A stretch of DNA of 64,000 nucleotides from Pseudopyrenochaeta lycopersici (GCA_003313425.1 NHZP01000102.1:1-64000); one strand, 5' to 3'; counted from the first letter of the stretch, positions 20,865 through 31,454 are shown. Numbers and translations: made by a program. Notes: a model not told the origin generated them from the sequence alone.

Positions 20865-21409
20865 CTTCGGGAAATAGTGTTCCATCCCAAGGGTGCCCAC
20901 ACCCTTCCTAACTGACCTCTGCACCACAATTCCTTCATTGTACTAAAGCCCTTGCCATTACGACATTAGCTTTTTTTTTTCTGCAATTTGAAAAAGGTAA
21001 ACACACTTATAATAATGTACTTTACTGTAACATACAAGAGACCGCAGGAGAGAGAAGAGGGTACGCGCCCTTGCCTCCGCATCCTCTACTACTGCTTCGC
21101 GCCTGATACAGATACCTGTATACTAGACACACTTCTGTGCTGTCCCAGGAATGCTACCTGCAACGAAAAATACCTTAAAACGCAGGGTATTTTACTTACA
21201 CAGTCAAACCAAGACTACGCTTCTACTCTTATTTCTTTTCTCCACTTACTGTACCCAGTAAGAGACTACAGTCACGTGTACAGTCTGCACATACACTTCT
21301 AGTATAACAACAATGTGACGAGACACTGCCTACATTTCTAAACCTGTTCTGCCCCACCACCAATACTTGGTTGGAAAAGAAGAGGTCGCGCTACTCCCCT
21401 ATACAACAG
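20865..21409. other. U14 spacer
   Basis: Copy of the U8 spacer at 11421-11965; same remarks. Confidence 0.4.
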
Positions 21410-21634
21410 TCATCTGTTCCTGCCTTCACCACCATTGCAATCGTCGTGCTGTGCCGATTGAGGAGCAAGAGGAGCAGAACATAATATTTCTGCCGCCTGA
21501 AGCGCAAGATACTCCGTATTGCCCGCCGTCTCCCCGGCTGCCACTCCCTGGCCAAGCACCTCCAAAACGTCTACAGCTTCCAGCGCACTACGATCCTCAT
21601 GCGCGGTCCCCGCACAACCTCCAGATGAAGACAT
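21410..21634 (-). CDS. U14: exact copy of U8
   Basis: Same 74-aa frame as U8 at an offset of 9,444 bp, with the GAA microsatellite leader at 21916-21941 kept at the same length. Probably also lacks its upstream exon in this annotation. Confidence 0.42.
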   Translation of the reverse strand: MSSSGGCAGTAHEDRSALEAVDVLEVLGQGVAAGETAGNTEYLALQAAEILCSAPLAPQSAQHDDCNGGEGRNR

Positions 21635-21982
21635 CCTGTACCAAGTTCACCTTGGGCACAAGAAGCGCTGGTACGAAACAGACGCTGGGAGTGATCCCTC
21701 ACAACCGCCTACGTGGATACTAACGTACGTTTTCCAATAGAAAAACTGCGCTACACACAGTATACAATCTGCGTAAACAGCCGCAGAATAAGAACAAAAC
21801 GTATGCTCCGCAACGTAAACCAGCCAGAACTCCACTGGCCCTGTCAACAGAGACAGTAACGAGACTTCGTCTAAACCTAAGCTGTCCCAGCAACGTACCT
21901 GCACTCCGTGTAGCAGAAGAAGAAGAAGAAGAAGAAGAAGACAGAGAACGGGAGGAGAGGGGGAAGCCACCCCTCTTATATC

Positions 21983-21990
21983 TCTGTCTG
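21983..21990 (-). promoter_or_regulatory. U14 TATA box
   Basis: TATAAGAG; same as U8. Confidence 0.6.
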
Positions 21991-22014
21991 TCCAAGTGTC
22001 CGTCCACACTCTTG

Positions 22015-22424
22015 GCATTACTAATACACACTAGTCCCTAGTTAGCAGAGGTATGCGCATTCCATGTAGTTATATCCATAGACCAATCAGACAACTGATT
22101 GAGAGAAGAGTGGGCAACCCAGCGTCATCTGACCCGCACCGTCCGTGCTCTGCGTTGCTTACAGGGATCTTTGCCTCTAAACCCCAAGTGGTTTAACACT
22201 TCGTTATTCGTTCCACTCATAGGCAAAGCTTAGAGTAAAGTTGCAAGGGCTGGCAGCACGAGGCTGCCGACCACTTGCTCAACTTTCTAGTGAAAGGAAT
22301 CATATATAGGCAGAACGCCACACTAGAAAGTTGAGGATGGGCCCGTGCCCTCTTCGCGCCACACCTCCATGTGACCCAACATGGCCTCCAGCCACACGGA
22401 AATTGGACTTAGCCAAATTTTTTT
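22015..22424 (-). repeat. Structured element E15
   Basis: Equal to E9 as far as the H8 loop, including TTGCTC, then carries the standard right domain with GGC-agaac-GCC rather than the AT palindrome. Confidence 0.75.
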
Positions 22425-22756
22425 GATCTTCGCTATTCCATCCTAGAGCCTCACTCCCTGGCCATTTTAAAAAATTCTGCGCATTCTAAGACTGCATCCC
22501 TACAACTACCGTAAGCAAAATGTCTAAAGAGTAGGACATTACCAATACTTCCTGTGTGCAAACCTTTGAACAGGTAAAATAATAAACCCATTACTACCAA
22601 TAACTTGGTTACAAGCATATACCACCGTACAAATAAGCGTCCCATACAACTAACTTTAAACACAACCCATGTAAAAACTTATCCCATTGCATTATGGAAC
22701 ATACTCCTACATAATAGCCAAATATGTATCTAACCTACAAGGATGGACGTAAGGGC
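22425..22756. other. U15 spacer
   Basis: AT-rich sequence between the U15 stop codon and E15. A 70-codon minus frame here is hydrophobic and AT-driven; I do not call it a gene. Confidence 0.45.
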
Positions 22757-23413
22757 CTACAACTTAACGCTCGACGCAGAACTCGACGACGCGGCAGACC
22801 CTGCATACACAGCACCTAGTGATGCTCGAGTATAAAGAAACACGGAAGCGCATTCGCGAAACATACCCACAGTACAAACAAACCACCGCGTACCCGGTTT
22901 AGAGACTAAAGGACAAGCAGATACATTGACATACCGCTTCTCTTCTAGAGTAATAGGGACCGTCCGTCCGACAGAAGACGATGATACTGGCGCGACCAAA
23001 AGGCTACTTTCCGAGATATCCGCCCTGGTGAATGGCCTGACAAAATCCATCTGTTCCTTATCCAAGTCACCGAAAAGGACATTGCATGTATCGACCTCTC
23101 CCGTGACAACTCGCTCTGCAAGGGCAGCGTCCGCGGCAAACGCAATCACATGCACCATACCTGCCGCCAGGTGAGCATCCGACGCTCCGCTTACAGCCAC
23201 ATACATGTCCGTAACTAGCAGAAGTTTATCAACATCAGAAGGGATACCGCGAGCGGGAGTAAACTCCGTCACAATCATCCCAGTCGACACCTCCGGTAGC
23301 TCCCCAATCCGCCATGTCTTCTCAGAAAACCCACGAGACAGTTCCACCACGTGACCACGCAACCGAGCCGTTGCTAGTAAAGGACCCAACTCCGCCGGGG
23401 TAGGGCACTCCAT
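22757..23413 (-). CDS. U15: unrecognised 218-aa protein, single exon
   Basis: The ATG at 23413 (MECPTPAELGPLL) is the first in frame after the TATA box; the frame extends upstream without another ATG. The middle reads A-G-M-V-H-V-I-A-F-A-A-D-A-A-L-A-E-R-V-V, which by position resembles the family A segment V-A-F-A-K-L-S-V-x-x-x-D-V-F, so very remote kinship is possible. The C-terminus is serine-rich (S-A-A-S-S-S-S-A-S-S-V-K-L). No TKESG, no cysteine knuckle. Copy: U25. Confidence 0.55.
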   Translation of the reverse strand: MECPTPAELGPLLATARLRGHVVELSRGFSEKTWRIGELPEVSTGMIVTEFTPARGIPSDVDKLLLVTDMYVAVSGASDAHLAAGMVHVIAFAADAALAERVVTGEVDTCNVLFGDLDKEQMDFVRPFTRADISESSLLVAPVSSSSVGRTVPITLEEKRYVNVSACPLVSKPGTRWFVCTVGMFRECASVFLYTRASLGAVYAGSAASSSSASSVKL

Positions 23414-23554
23414 AGTAGTTTCCCAAAGAAACAAAAGACAATTGTTATGAACACGCAACAATAGTATACACACCGCGCCACTCCGTGAGCATAAAAAAGA
23501 ATAATGTTCAGTCCCTACGAACACAAACTACTTGGCATAACCCATCTCCATGGA

Positions 23555-23578
23555 CGGGGAGAGGGCTCCCCTCTTATA
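23555..23578 (-). promoter_or_regulatory. U15 TATA box and G/C palindrome
   Basis: TATAAGAG at 23571-23578, followed by GGGGAG-aggg-CTCCCC. Confidence 0.65.
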
Positions 23579-23600
23579 TGTTGATGTCCATGCTGCCTTT

Positions 23601-24039
23601 GCCAAGAGACACTAATCCCTAGAAGGCAGGGGCTGCCCATTCCATGTTGTCTATGTCCATAGCCCAATCAGAATTTTATTCTGAAAAAGAGTGGGCAACC
23701 TGAGGTCATCTGACCCGCGACGTCCGTGCTTCGCGTTGCTTACAGGGGGCAATGGCCCTAAACCCCAGGTGGTTTAACGCTTCGCTGTTCCCTCCAGTCA
23801 CGGCCAAAGCCTACAATGTAAAGTGGCAAGGGTAACCAGCGCAAGGCTGGTGACCACTTGACAACTTTCTAGTGAAAGGAATCATATATAGGCTTTTCGC
23901 CACACTAGAAAGTTGAGGGAGGGTCTGTGCGCGAAATCCGCGCCACACCCCCAGCGCGTGCTCTCTCGAGCAACCGTGACTCAGCATCGCCTCCAGCCAC
24001 ACACAATCGGACATAGCCAAAAAAATTTGCGATTTTTTT
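23601..24039 (-). repeat. Structured element E16
   Basis: H3 is CAGAAT-ttt-ATTCTG, H4 GCAAC..GTTGC, H5 TAAACC..GGTTTA, cap G-C, H7 ACCAGC..GCTGGT, H8 full arm with GGC-ttttc-GCC. It has the AAAAAAATTT insert also seen in E6. Confidence 0.77.
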
Positions 24040-24355
24040 CTTGGACTTACCGTTTTTTGTTTTTGGTTGTTCCACATCTCAATCTACTGACTCTGTTTAC
24101 ACACCCCGCTCCCTGAGCTCCTACAGCCGCAACATACTGCAACACAAATATCATGTGTGCTACAACAACTATTCCTAGTTCCCTCTCTACAGACACGAGA
24201 GAAAATCATCATCTTTACTGCTAATTCTTAGCAACAACCTATACTCGCTTCACGTATACAGAGTACAAAACCTGTCACTCACAGCCCAACGTACAGTATA
24301 CAACATACACACTTCGTGCAAAATAATTGTCCTACATACGAACAATCCCTTCCAT
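24040..24355. other. U16 spacer
   Basis: AT-rich 3' region; nothing recognisable. Confidence 0.45.
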
Positions 24356-25041
24356 CTAAGTCTCCAGCGCCGCCTGATCAGACAAACAACGAGTAGGTCT
24401 CAAGACACATTCGCATGTTATATCCATGACACCAAACCCCTCTAATAGTACCACTAATACGCTAAACCTGGAACCTTCGACGACTTTATAGACGTTCGGT
24501 AGCACACTCTGTACCAGAAAATCAAACGCTGCGTCCGTCAACGGCACACACATACTAATCTCCCTCATCCCTAACCCAGTCCGTCCACGCCCGTGGCCTG
24601 CATACGTGATGACAAGGTGCGACCCCTTCGCACAGGGTCGGCCCTTACTAACAACCTCAAAGTGCCTATAACGTTGCAAAAACTCTGGCGAAATCTCTTT
24701 CTCGTCTTCGTCGGATACACCGCGGCCAGGAACCTGTTGATCCTTTACAAGGTTCCACTTGACAGTACCAGAAGGCTCCGCCTCGCACCAGACTGATGTG
24801 CCTTGCTTCACAAACTCTGTCCCAGAGAACAAGACCAAATTAGTTGGGGATCTCCCAACTTATATAGAGAGATAAGAGAGCACTCACCGTGCAACTGCGC
24901 CTTCAACGTATACACCTCCTCGCTATCCAGCTTCAACGCAGTCCCTGGGTCTATCTTCATAGACCAATCAGATAAGAAATCTGAATCCGACTTAGGCGTG
25001 CTACCCTTTGTCCAGGACCATGATCCGGCTTGCATCTCCAT
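24356..25041 (-). CDS. U16: remote, C-terminally shortened family A protein
   Basis: Exon 1 is 25041-24888 (starts MEMQAGSW), the intron is 24887-24817 (71 nt, GTGAGT donor, CTAAT branch, ACAG end, internal AGTTGGG..CCCAACT palindrome), exon 2 is 24816-24356; about 204 aa. It keeps F-V-K-Q-G and F-D-F-L-V-Q-S-V-L-P, but the T-K-E-S-G site reads L-V-K-D-Q-Q-V-P, and the knuckle is C-E-C-V-L-R-P-T-R-C with the fourth cysteine lost. The S-D-A-V-G tail is missing. It may be decaying or specialised. Copy: U26. Confidence 0.65.
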
Positions 25042-25143
25042 CGCAATCAACTACCCGTTGAAATTAAGGAAAGGATATGAAAAATACTACAGAGAAACTG
25101 TAGATTTAGATACGCTCACTACCCGTGAGAAGAGATGGAGGGC

Positions 25144-25159
25144 ACTCGCCTCTCTTATA
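25144..25159 (-). promoter_or_regulatory. U16 TATA box
   Basis: TATAAGAG at 25152-25159; the downstream palindrome is degenerate. Confidence 0.55.
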
Positions 25160-25188
25160 CATCTCTGTCTTCTCAGACCCTTGCCAAT

Positions 25189-25618
25189 GCCAAGCTAAAC
25201 TATTCCATACTTGGCAGGGTTCTGCCCACTCCATGCTGTCTATGTTCATAGACCAATCAGACTAAAGATCTGAAAAAGAGAGTGGCAACCCAGCGTCATC
25301 TGACTCACACGGTCCGTGCTGCGTGTTGCTTACAGGGGGCAGCGCCTCTAGCCTACAAGTAGTCTAACACTTCGTTACTCGCTCCACTCGCAGGCTCTGC
25401 TTAATTGTAAAGTGGCAAGGGTAACCAGCGCAAGGCTGGTGACCACTTGACAACTTTCTAGTGAAAGGAATCATATATAGCACTCGAAAGTTGAGAGAAT
25501 GGGCCCGTGCGCGCAAAAATAGCGCCACAGCATCCCAACGTGACTCTCCCGAGCCACAGCATCCTGACTCAGCCTGTCTTCCAGCCACACAGGAATTGGA
25601 CTTAGCAATTTTTTTTTA
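25189..25618 (-). repeat. Structured element E17
   Basis: H1 is altered (AAACTATTCC in place of CTAG..CTAG). H3 CAGA..TCTG, H4 GCAAC..GTTGC, H5 TAGCCTAC..GTAGTCTA, cap A-T, H7 ACCAGC..GCTGGT, H8 with the CACTCG arm. T9 end. Confidence 0.73.
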
Positions 25619-25889
25619 ACACAAAACTGACGTTTAGCGTACAAATACTCCAACAATGCCACACATGCCTCATACGACCAATGTCATCAATAAACGCTAA
25701 CGCCCTCATGTTAGCCAACATGCGCAAAACACTTGCCAAAAACGTACCTTAGTTAGGGAAACACCAATATCCCCATAAAATACTCCATACCACACAACTC
25801 CGTGTACCCAACATAAAAGCCGTACACCTTGAAGTGATGTAACAACAAGGTCACCATATCGCCACAACACAAAGTTCTTGACCAGACTT

Positions 25890-26522
25890 CTAACCGGTCC
25901 GTAGGCAAACGGGAACGCAATACTCCATAATCGGCTCAAAATCCGGACGTACAACATACGGCCTAAGGGCAGCTGGGTCTGAGATCGTTCCATCCAAAAG
26001 TTCGGCATACCCGAACAGCGTTAACTGACGACAAACAGCAAACGACTCCGTATCGAGCTCCAAGCCGGTTCTGTCAAACCCAATGCCGAAACATCCCAAC
26101 GACACCTGGTCCTCACAAGCGTCGCTCCACTGGCAAAGTATCGACACCGCAAATACGCACATATTGCGACTTTGTGCTGCCTTGACAACAACGGCCGCCT
26201 TCCAGACACGCGGCGCAAAGGTAAACCTACGCGAACAAGACCCTACCCGGATCTGCGCAGGAAAGACGACGAGTACATCAAACACGTCGAATAAATCGCC
26301 ATCCGCGGCCTCGCTTCGACTAGACAAAACAGGCCTTGCTATCCACGCATCGGCACTACGTTGACCACTCATCGTGGGGTTCATCAAGTAGCGATGAAAG
26401 GCTTTGCTGAAGTCCTCCACACTTAACATCTTCCCTCCGGGAACAAGCGTATAGCGTATTACCGCAGACCGAAGTCGAACTTCGCACCGCCTCCGCGCAG
26501 AATACTCCTTTCCAGTTGGCAT
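25890..26522 (-). CDS. U17: family B protein
   Basis: Unrecognised, but clearly related to U18: both share R-x4-R-L-x-S-x3-R-Y near the start, an S-C/H-S-R-R-F/L beta-like segment, and the block G-C-F-G-x-G followed by a conserved loop and Y. Single exon from the ATG at 26522 (MPTGKEYSARRRCEV), 210 aa. No TKESG and no knuckle. It is preceded by a promoter of a different class. Whether a 3' intron extends it past 25890 cannot be excluded. Copy: U27. Confidence 0.6.
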   Translation of the reverse strand: MPTGKEYSARRRCEVRLRSAVIRYTLVPGGKMLSVEDFSKAFHRYLMNPTMSGQRSADAWIARPVLSSRSEAADGDLFDVFDVLVVFPAQIRVGSCSRRFTFAPRVWKAAVVVKAAQSRNMCVFAVSILCQWSDACEDQVSLGCFGIGFDRTGLELDTESFAVCRQLTLFGYAELLDGTISDPAALRPYVVRPDFEPIMEYCVPVCLRTG

Positions 26523-26599
26523 CGCAACCACGCTGATAACAAGGAAAAAAATAAGAAGGGTTAAATAGCATTAAAAGGCAGTCACTGCACCCCGACACT

Positions 26600-26619
26600 A
26601 CGGGGACCCCATTTATATA
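26600..26619 (-). promoter_or_regulatory. U17 TATA box, second class
   Basis: TATATAAATG at 26610-26619, followed by GGGGTCCCCG instead of the usual GAGGGGAG. Confidence 0.6.
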
Positions 26620-26772
26620 CACCCTTCTGAGGAATTAACCGACGCAGCCAAACCCGACTGCGTCAACGTACGCAATTCGTGCTTCACACCAACCTATCCA
26701 GGATGAGAAAACCAATCTCCGAAACGCCGCACTACATACGACATATCCAATCACCGTCCAGTGATAACCAAT

Positions 26773-27158
26773 GCCAAGCAGGACTATTCCATAGTCGGCC
26801 ATATCCTGCCCACTCCCCGTGTCTATGAACATAGACCAATTAGATCAAAGATCTTGTGAGGCACAGCAATAGTCATCTGACCCGCACCGTCCGTGCTCTG
26901 CTCTGCTTACTAAGTGCAGCGCCCCTAGCCTACAAGTAGTCTACCGCTTCGCTACTCGTTCCACTCGCCGGCCCTGCTTACATGTAAAGTGACAAGGGTA
27001 AGGAGCGCAAGGCTCCTGACCACTTGACAACTTTCTAGTGAAAGGAATCATATATAGCACTCGAAAGTTGAGGGAGGGTCTGTGCGCGAAATCCGCGCCA
27101 CAGCTAACGTGACTCTGCCTGGCCCTCCAGCCACAACAAAATGGACTTACGCATTTTT
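26773..27158 (-). repeat. Structured element E18
   Basis: H1 degenerate (GGACTATTCC). H3 AGATC-aaa-GATCT, H4 AGCA..TGCT, H5 TAGCCTAC..GTAGTCTA, cap G-C, H7 AGGAGC..GCTCCT, H8 with the CACTCG arm. Confidence 0.73.
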
Positions 27159-27502
27159 CGAGAGGTTTGATGTTCCATTAACAGGGCGCCCACACCCTTC
27201 ATGACGACAGCTCCGCCATACAAATTCTTTTTTCTTGGCTTCTGTACAAAACCTACATACAATAATTAGTGAATAATACAAACCAATCTAAAACTGTGCA
27301 TAATACTACTCTATTTCTTTGGCTAGGAGTAGTATACAACTCAAATAGTACCTCTACCGATAATATGGCGTCCGCAAAAAAACATAAAACTGGCTCTACC
27401 TACCAAAATTAACCCATACTGCGTAAAGCTATGAAAAACAAGCCTATTCAGTAACATACCCTAACGCTTCTACTAAGGCTAGTTTACCAGTAACATCTAC
27501 TG
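27159..27502. other. U18 spacer
   Basis: AT-rich 3' region; no feature supported. Confidence 0.45.
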
Positions 27503-28291
27503 TTACAAGCATAAACCATCAACATAACAATTAACTTCCTCGAGAAGACGTGTAAGACGACACATCTCTAAAAAAATGGCCTCTAGCTCCGCAGTAAAAG
27601 ATACCATCTGCCGATACTCTTGACGTTTCTTATCATCAACAGCGCTCCTCGTGCTCAACAACGTGTACCCGCCACTATCGTAACGTCGAAATCCCCCACG
27701 AACGGCCACTTCATAGCCAGACTGGTTTACGCCGACAGCCTCGAGTCCGGTGCCAAAACAACCGGCAGAAAAGGGAGCTCCACGACTCCATCGCTCGAGT
27801 TCATCGCGGAAAAACTCCTTCCGCACCTTGCCATGACACGGTACCCGCTCAATAGTAACATTCCACTCGCTCCGCTGCAGATGGAGACGTCGAGACGAAT
27901 GCGCTACCCGAGTCCGCTGCGCAAACGACACCAACACTTCATACTCCGTACAGGAACCTATCGGGGACACTCCATGAGAACCCACGGGTCTCACTGCGGC
28001 TACCAACCATGATGGCGCTTCCCAGCGCACCGTACGCCCACCGATACTATTCAGAACACCTCCCAGTAGTTGAGCAAACTCAACCTCGCTAAGCGCGGCG
28101 GTGGGAACAGACGTCGAGTAACGCATACGCCCACTCTGAAGCCGGGTCTCCAATTGTCGCATCCTGACAACAACCCTACTCGGAATGCACACTGTGCAGA
28201 CGCAGAGGACACGCCGACCACGGCGTACAATATGACTAGAACTGTACAGTCCATGAAGACCGCTCCGCTGCCCACTCTCTAACACTACCAT
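27503..28291 (-). CDS. U18: family B protein
   Basis: The longest intron-free frame in the array: ATG at 28291 (MVVLESGQRSGLHG), 262 aa. It shares with U17 the R-x4-R-L-x-S-x3-R-Y segment, S-S-R-R-L and the G-C-F-G-T-G-L-E block. A helical, charged C-terminus (E-L-E-A-I-F-L-E-M-C-R-L-T-R-L-L-E-E) follows. No TATA box is visible upstream, and the 5' end lies almost at the structured element. Copy: U28. Function unknown. Confidence 0.6.
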   Translation of the reverse strand: MVVLESGQRSGLHGLYSSSHIVRRGRRVLCVCTVCIPSRVVVRMRQLETRLQSGRMRYSTSVPTAALSEVEFAQLLGGVLNSIGGRTVRWEAPSWLVAAVRPVGSHGVSPIGSCTEYEVLVSFAQRTRVAHSSRRLHLQRSEWNVTIERVPCHGKVRKEFFRDELERWSRGAPFSAGCFGTGLEAVGVNQSGYEVAVRGGFRRYDSGGYTLLSTRSAVDDKKRQEYRQMVSFTAELEAIFLEMCRLTRLLEEVNCYVDGLCL

Positions 28292-28339
28292 GTGTCCGCT
28301 CCACAGACAAATCTCAGCCGGTGTATCCAAACAGCCAGC

Positions 28340-28761
28340 ACTACCAGGAGTGACTAGTCCCTAGTTGGCAGTGTCCTGCCCGCCCCCCGTGTCTATGTTC
28401 ATAGACCAATTAGATCGAAGATCAAAGCGTGCCACACCATGTCAGATGACCACACGTCCGTGCTTTGCTGTGGTTACTAAGTGCAGCGCCCCTAGTCTTT
28501 AAAAAGACTAACACTCCGTTGCGATCTCCAATCGCGGGCTCTGCTTACAGGTAAAGTGTCAGGGGTCAAGGAGCACGGGGCTCCTCGACCACTTGACAAC
28601 TTTCTAGTGAAAGGAATCATATAAGGGCGAAACGCCACACTAGAAAGTTGAGTTCTGGCCCGTGCGCACAATCTGCGCCACATGTGTGCTCTCTCGAGCC
28701 ACAGCATCCTGACTCAGCATGGCCGTCAGCCACACGGAAAATGGACTTACGCGTTTTTTTT
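28340..28761 (-). repeat. Structured element E19
   Basis: H3 GATC-gaa-GATC, H4 CCACA..TGTGG (another complete replacement), H5 TAGTCTTT..AAAGACTA, cap A-T, H7 AGGAGC-acggg-GCTCCT. The normally fixed loop base run CATATATA reads CATATAAG here. Confidence 0.75.
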
Positions 28762-28936
28762 GAGAGGTTTGATCTTCCAAACCCACATCTTACCCCGATT
28801 AGCCAAACTTAACATACTCTCCGAGCGCATCCACTTACTAATAAAAAATAGATAGATTACTGCCTGTACCTATAATCTCCTAAAGAAAATAAAGTTCGAT
28901 TATAAAAGAACAGTCCTTACATTGCTATCCTCCAAC

Positions 28937-29782
28937 CTAACTAGGCACACGCTTCGCCTTCTTCAATCGCCGTTCCTTGATAGAAAAGAACGGACAACTC
29001 AACCAGTTCACCCCTGCCGGCTTTATTATGCCTACTGCATCCGTGATACCACTAAACCAAACATTCGATCCAGACGGATATGGACAATAGAATCTGTCGA
29101 AACAGACAAACCTTGAATATGTTGGCTGTAGGATAGCACACTCTCTACAAGCGAGATAGAGACTACATCCGCAATCCACACTGCTAGAAAAATACCCGTT
29201 ATCTAGCAACTCGAACACGGTATCCACCATCACAGTCTCCGCAGGCTGCCCGTCCGGCAAGACAATAAGAGGCAGCACCCGCTGCAGAAACACATCGAAT
29301 GTCTGCACAGAAAGCTTCGCAAACGCAACGAGACTATATGTCCCACTCTCCTGTTTGGTATCCACCTTGAAGACCAGGAGCGCTCTCCTATTATCACTAC
29401 ATGCCGTGAAAATATCATAGCAGTCAAGGCACCCCTCATGTTGTTCCTCCACGCACTGCTGAGGAGGCTTCCCGCTCTCCTTGGTTAACCACCAATGCTG
29501 TATACCATCAAGCTGAACGTGATACGTCAACGAAATGCCATGTTCCATTAGCACTTACTCCGTGTTAGTTGTCTCCACACCTGTTCCACATAACTAAGAA
29601 CGAAGGACCTACTCACTGTGTATGTGCCTCCGCACCACTTGAACTTGGCTTTCTGTCCCTACGAAAGGCTCACATGAAGCTCCCTTGACAAGCTTGTCTA
29701 AGGGGAGAGCGCTACACTCCAGAGACGCACTCAATGCACCACCAGCCTCCGCCTGAGCCTCTTGTCCAGTATGCGACCCCAT
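28937..29782 (-). CDS. U19: family A protein, two exons
   Basis: Exon 1 is 29782-29617 (starts MGSHTGQEAQAEAGG, ends V-R-R-H-I-H), the intron is 29616-29554 (63 nt, GTGAGT donor, CTAAC branch, TAAG end), exon 2 is 29553-28937; about 260 aa. Exon 2 has WWLTKESGKPPQQC, RALLVFKVD, knuckle CGCSLYLACREC and WFSGITDAVG. A stretch in the middle (Q-T-F-D-V-F-L-Q-R-V-L-P-L-I-V-L-P-D-G-Q) matches U1 almost base for base, suggesting gene conversion inside the coding region. Copy: U29. Confidence 0.78.
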
Positions 29783-29867
29783 CGCAAAGTAGAACCCACT
29801 TGATACTTCGAGTATCCAAGTGCGTTAGAAAACGAACTACGTTACTACCGAAACTCCATGAAAGAGG

Positions 29868-29885
29868 AGGGACTCCCCTCTTATA
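29868..29885 (-). promoter_or_regulatory. U19 TATA box and palindrome
   Basis: TATAAGAG at 29878-29885, followed by GAGG-agggact-CCTC. Confidence 0.6.
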
Positions 29886-29907
29886 TATTCCTCGATAGCT
29901 TGTCTTC

Positions 29908-30315
29908 GCCAAAAAAATGCTAGTCCCTAGTTAGCAGGGTTCTGCTCACTCCCTGTGTCCATATTCATAGACCAATCAGATAGATAATCTTAGAAGTGTG
30001 GCAACCCAGAGACCAGATGATCTCGCGCTACGTCCGTGCGCTGTGTTGCTTACTAAGTGCATTGCCTCTAAACTACGAGTAGTTTAACCCTTCGGTACTC
30101 GCTCCACTCACAGGCAAAGCTTACAGTAAAGTGTCAGGGGTCAAGGAGCGCAAGGCTCCTGACCACTTGACAACTTTCTAGTGAAAGGAATCATATATAG
30201 GCAAAACGCCACACTAGAAAGTTGAGGGCAGGCCCGTGCACCCCCGAGCCACAGCCCCCAGCGTGACTCTGCATGGCCTCCAGCCACAGGGAAATCGGAC
30301 TTAGCCAATTTTTTT
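29908..30315 (-). repeat. Structured element E20
   Basis: H4 GCAAC..GTTGC, H5 TAAACTAC-ga-GTAGTTTA, cap C-G, H7 AGGAGC..GCTCCT, H8 full arm. It diverges from E30 only right of the H8 loop, marking the end of the eight-unit duplication. Confidence 0.77.
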
Positions 30316-30514
30316 GTGAAGAGTGATGTTCCATCCCAAGGGCACCCACACCCTTACGAACCAAGCATTGTAGTAAAATCTAATGCATCATTTTTCCTAT
30401 AAACAATGTTTGCAGGACAAGAAAAATAATAATTGTACTAAACTATATTAAAAGAGTACGACTCACGCATAACCTACCATTACAACACTTCAATTACCAA
30501 ACTCAATCAAACAA

Positions 30515-31369
30515 TCAAGAATGCGGACTACACTCCATGCACCCGCAATCAGAACTACTCAATACTATCTCGGGGAACACAGTACCGCAGCTTAGCCAGT
30601 CTTCTCCGAACGGCTGTACCATGCCTACCGCATCGGTGATCCCAACAAACCAACCAGAAATTCCATCTGGAGCAACCCCACTAAAGCCATCCCGCCACGT
30701 AAACCTCCACTGCTGAGAGGGGATCGCCCTACACTGTGGACAAATCACAGCAAGTGTACACCCACACCAAAGAGTGCTAGAAAAGCACCCATTGTCTAAC
30801 GACTGAAACAACGTTTCCACAACTGAAGGTTCCACAGCACCACCTCCCGGTAGTATGAGCAGAGGTACTATGCGCTGCAAGAGCACATCCAGTGCCTTTA
30901 CAGAGAGCTCCGCGAATACAACTAGACTCCGCACCTGATCGCCTGCAAGGACATCCACCTTAAGGACCAACAGGGACTGCCTGACCCGATCATCCATGTA
31001 GATGTCGCCGCATCCTAACAAACAATCGCACTGCTTCCCGGAAATGCATTCATCCGGGGGCTTCCCGCTCTCCTTGGTGCACCACCAACGTCGTCTGCCA
31101 TTCGGCAAGACGTGGCATGTTAGCGACCTATCTTGTTCCACCAGCTCTATGACGGTGTCAGTTGGGGAGATGCCCAACAAGCACTGTAAGGTCCACCTAC
31201 CTTGCACGTGACTCCGCACCGATTGCATCTGATTCTCTGTTCCTGCAAACGGGTACCCCTTACTACCCTCTTTGGACGTCACCGGTAACTGATCCCAGTT
31301 AAACAAAGACAGCGAATGGGACCGCTTCACACCGGAGATAGTCGTACCCTCTCCAAATTGCGATTCCAT
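30515..31369 (-). CDS. U20: family A protein, two exons (intron stop-free)
   Basis: Exon 1 is 31369-31201 (starts MESQFGEGTT, ends V-R-S-H-V-Q), the intron is 31200-31147 (54 nt, GTAGGT donor, CTGAC branch, ATAG end), exon 2 is 31146-30515; about 266 aa. Because the intron length is a multiple of three and has no in-frame stop, an unspliced message would encode a protein 18 residues longer. Exon 2 has WWCTKESGKPPDEC, RQSLLVLKVD, knuckle CGCTLAVICPQC, WFVGITDAVG and a short cysteine-containing tail. Confidence 0.77.
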   Translation of the reverse strand: MESQFGEGTTISGVKRSHSLSLFNWDQLPVTSKEGSKGYPFAGTENQMQSVRSHVQGRWTLQCLLGISPTDTVIELVEQDRSLTCHVLPNGRRRWWCTKESGKPPDECISGKQCDCLLGCGDIYMDDRVRQSLLVLKVDVLAGDQVRSLVVFAELSVKALDVLLQRIVPLLILPGGGAVEPSVVETLFQSLDNGCFSSTLWCGCTLAVICPQCRAIPSQQWRFTWRDGFSGVAPDGISGWFVGITDAVGMVQPFGEDWLSCGTVFPEIVLSSSDCGCMECSPHS

Positions 31370-31430
31370 CGTAAATGACAACAATAAGAAAACGTTCAAT
31401 CCCTTAGGGGAGAGCAACACTCCGTAAACA

Positions 31431-31454
31431 CAGATCCTCTGTTCTTGTTATATA
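31431..31454 (-). promoter_or_regulatory. U20 TATA box and ACAG..CTGT palindrome
   Basis: TATATAAC at 31447-31454, with ACAGA-tcc-TCTGT downstream. Confidence 0.6.

Larger units (their letters stand above)
17551..30200. repeat. Eight-unit duplication, copy 1 (U12-U19)
   Basis: Direct repeat of 12.65 kb with copy 2 at 33286-45935, offset 15,735 bp. Every gene frame I compared is identical in both. Both ends lie in or just beside the H8 hairpin of a structured element. Two other units (U20, U21) separate the copies. Confidence 0.93.

Noticed and set aside
22757..22765. C-terminal V-K-L of U15 as a peroxisome signal
   Set aside because: It does not match the usual S/A/C-K/R/H-L/M pattern and there is no context to support it.
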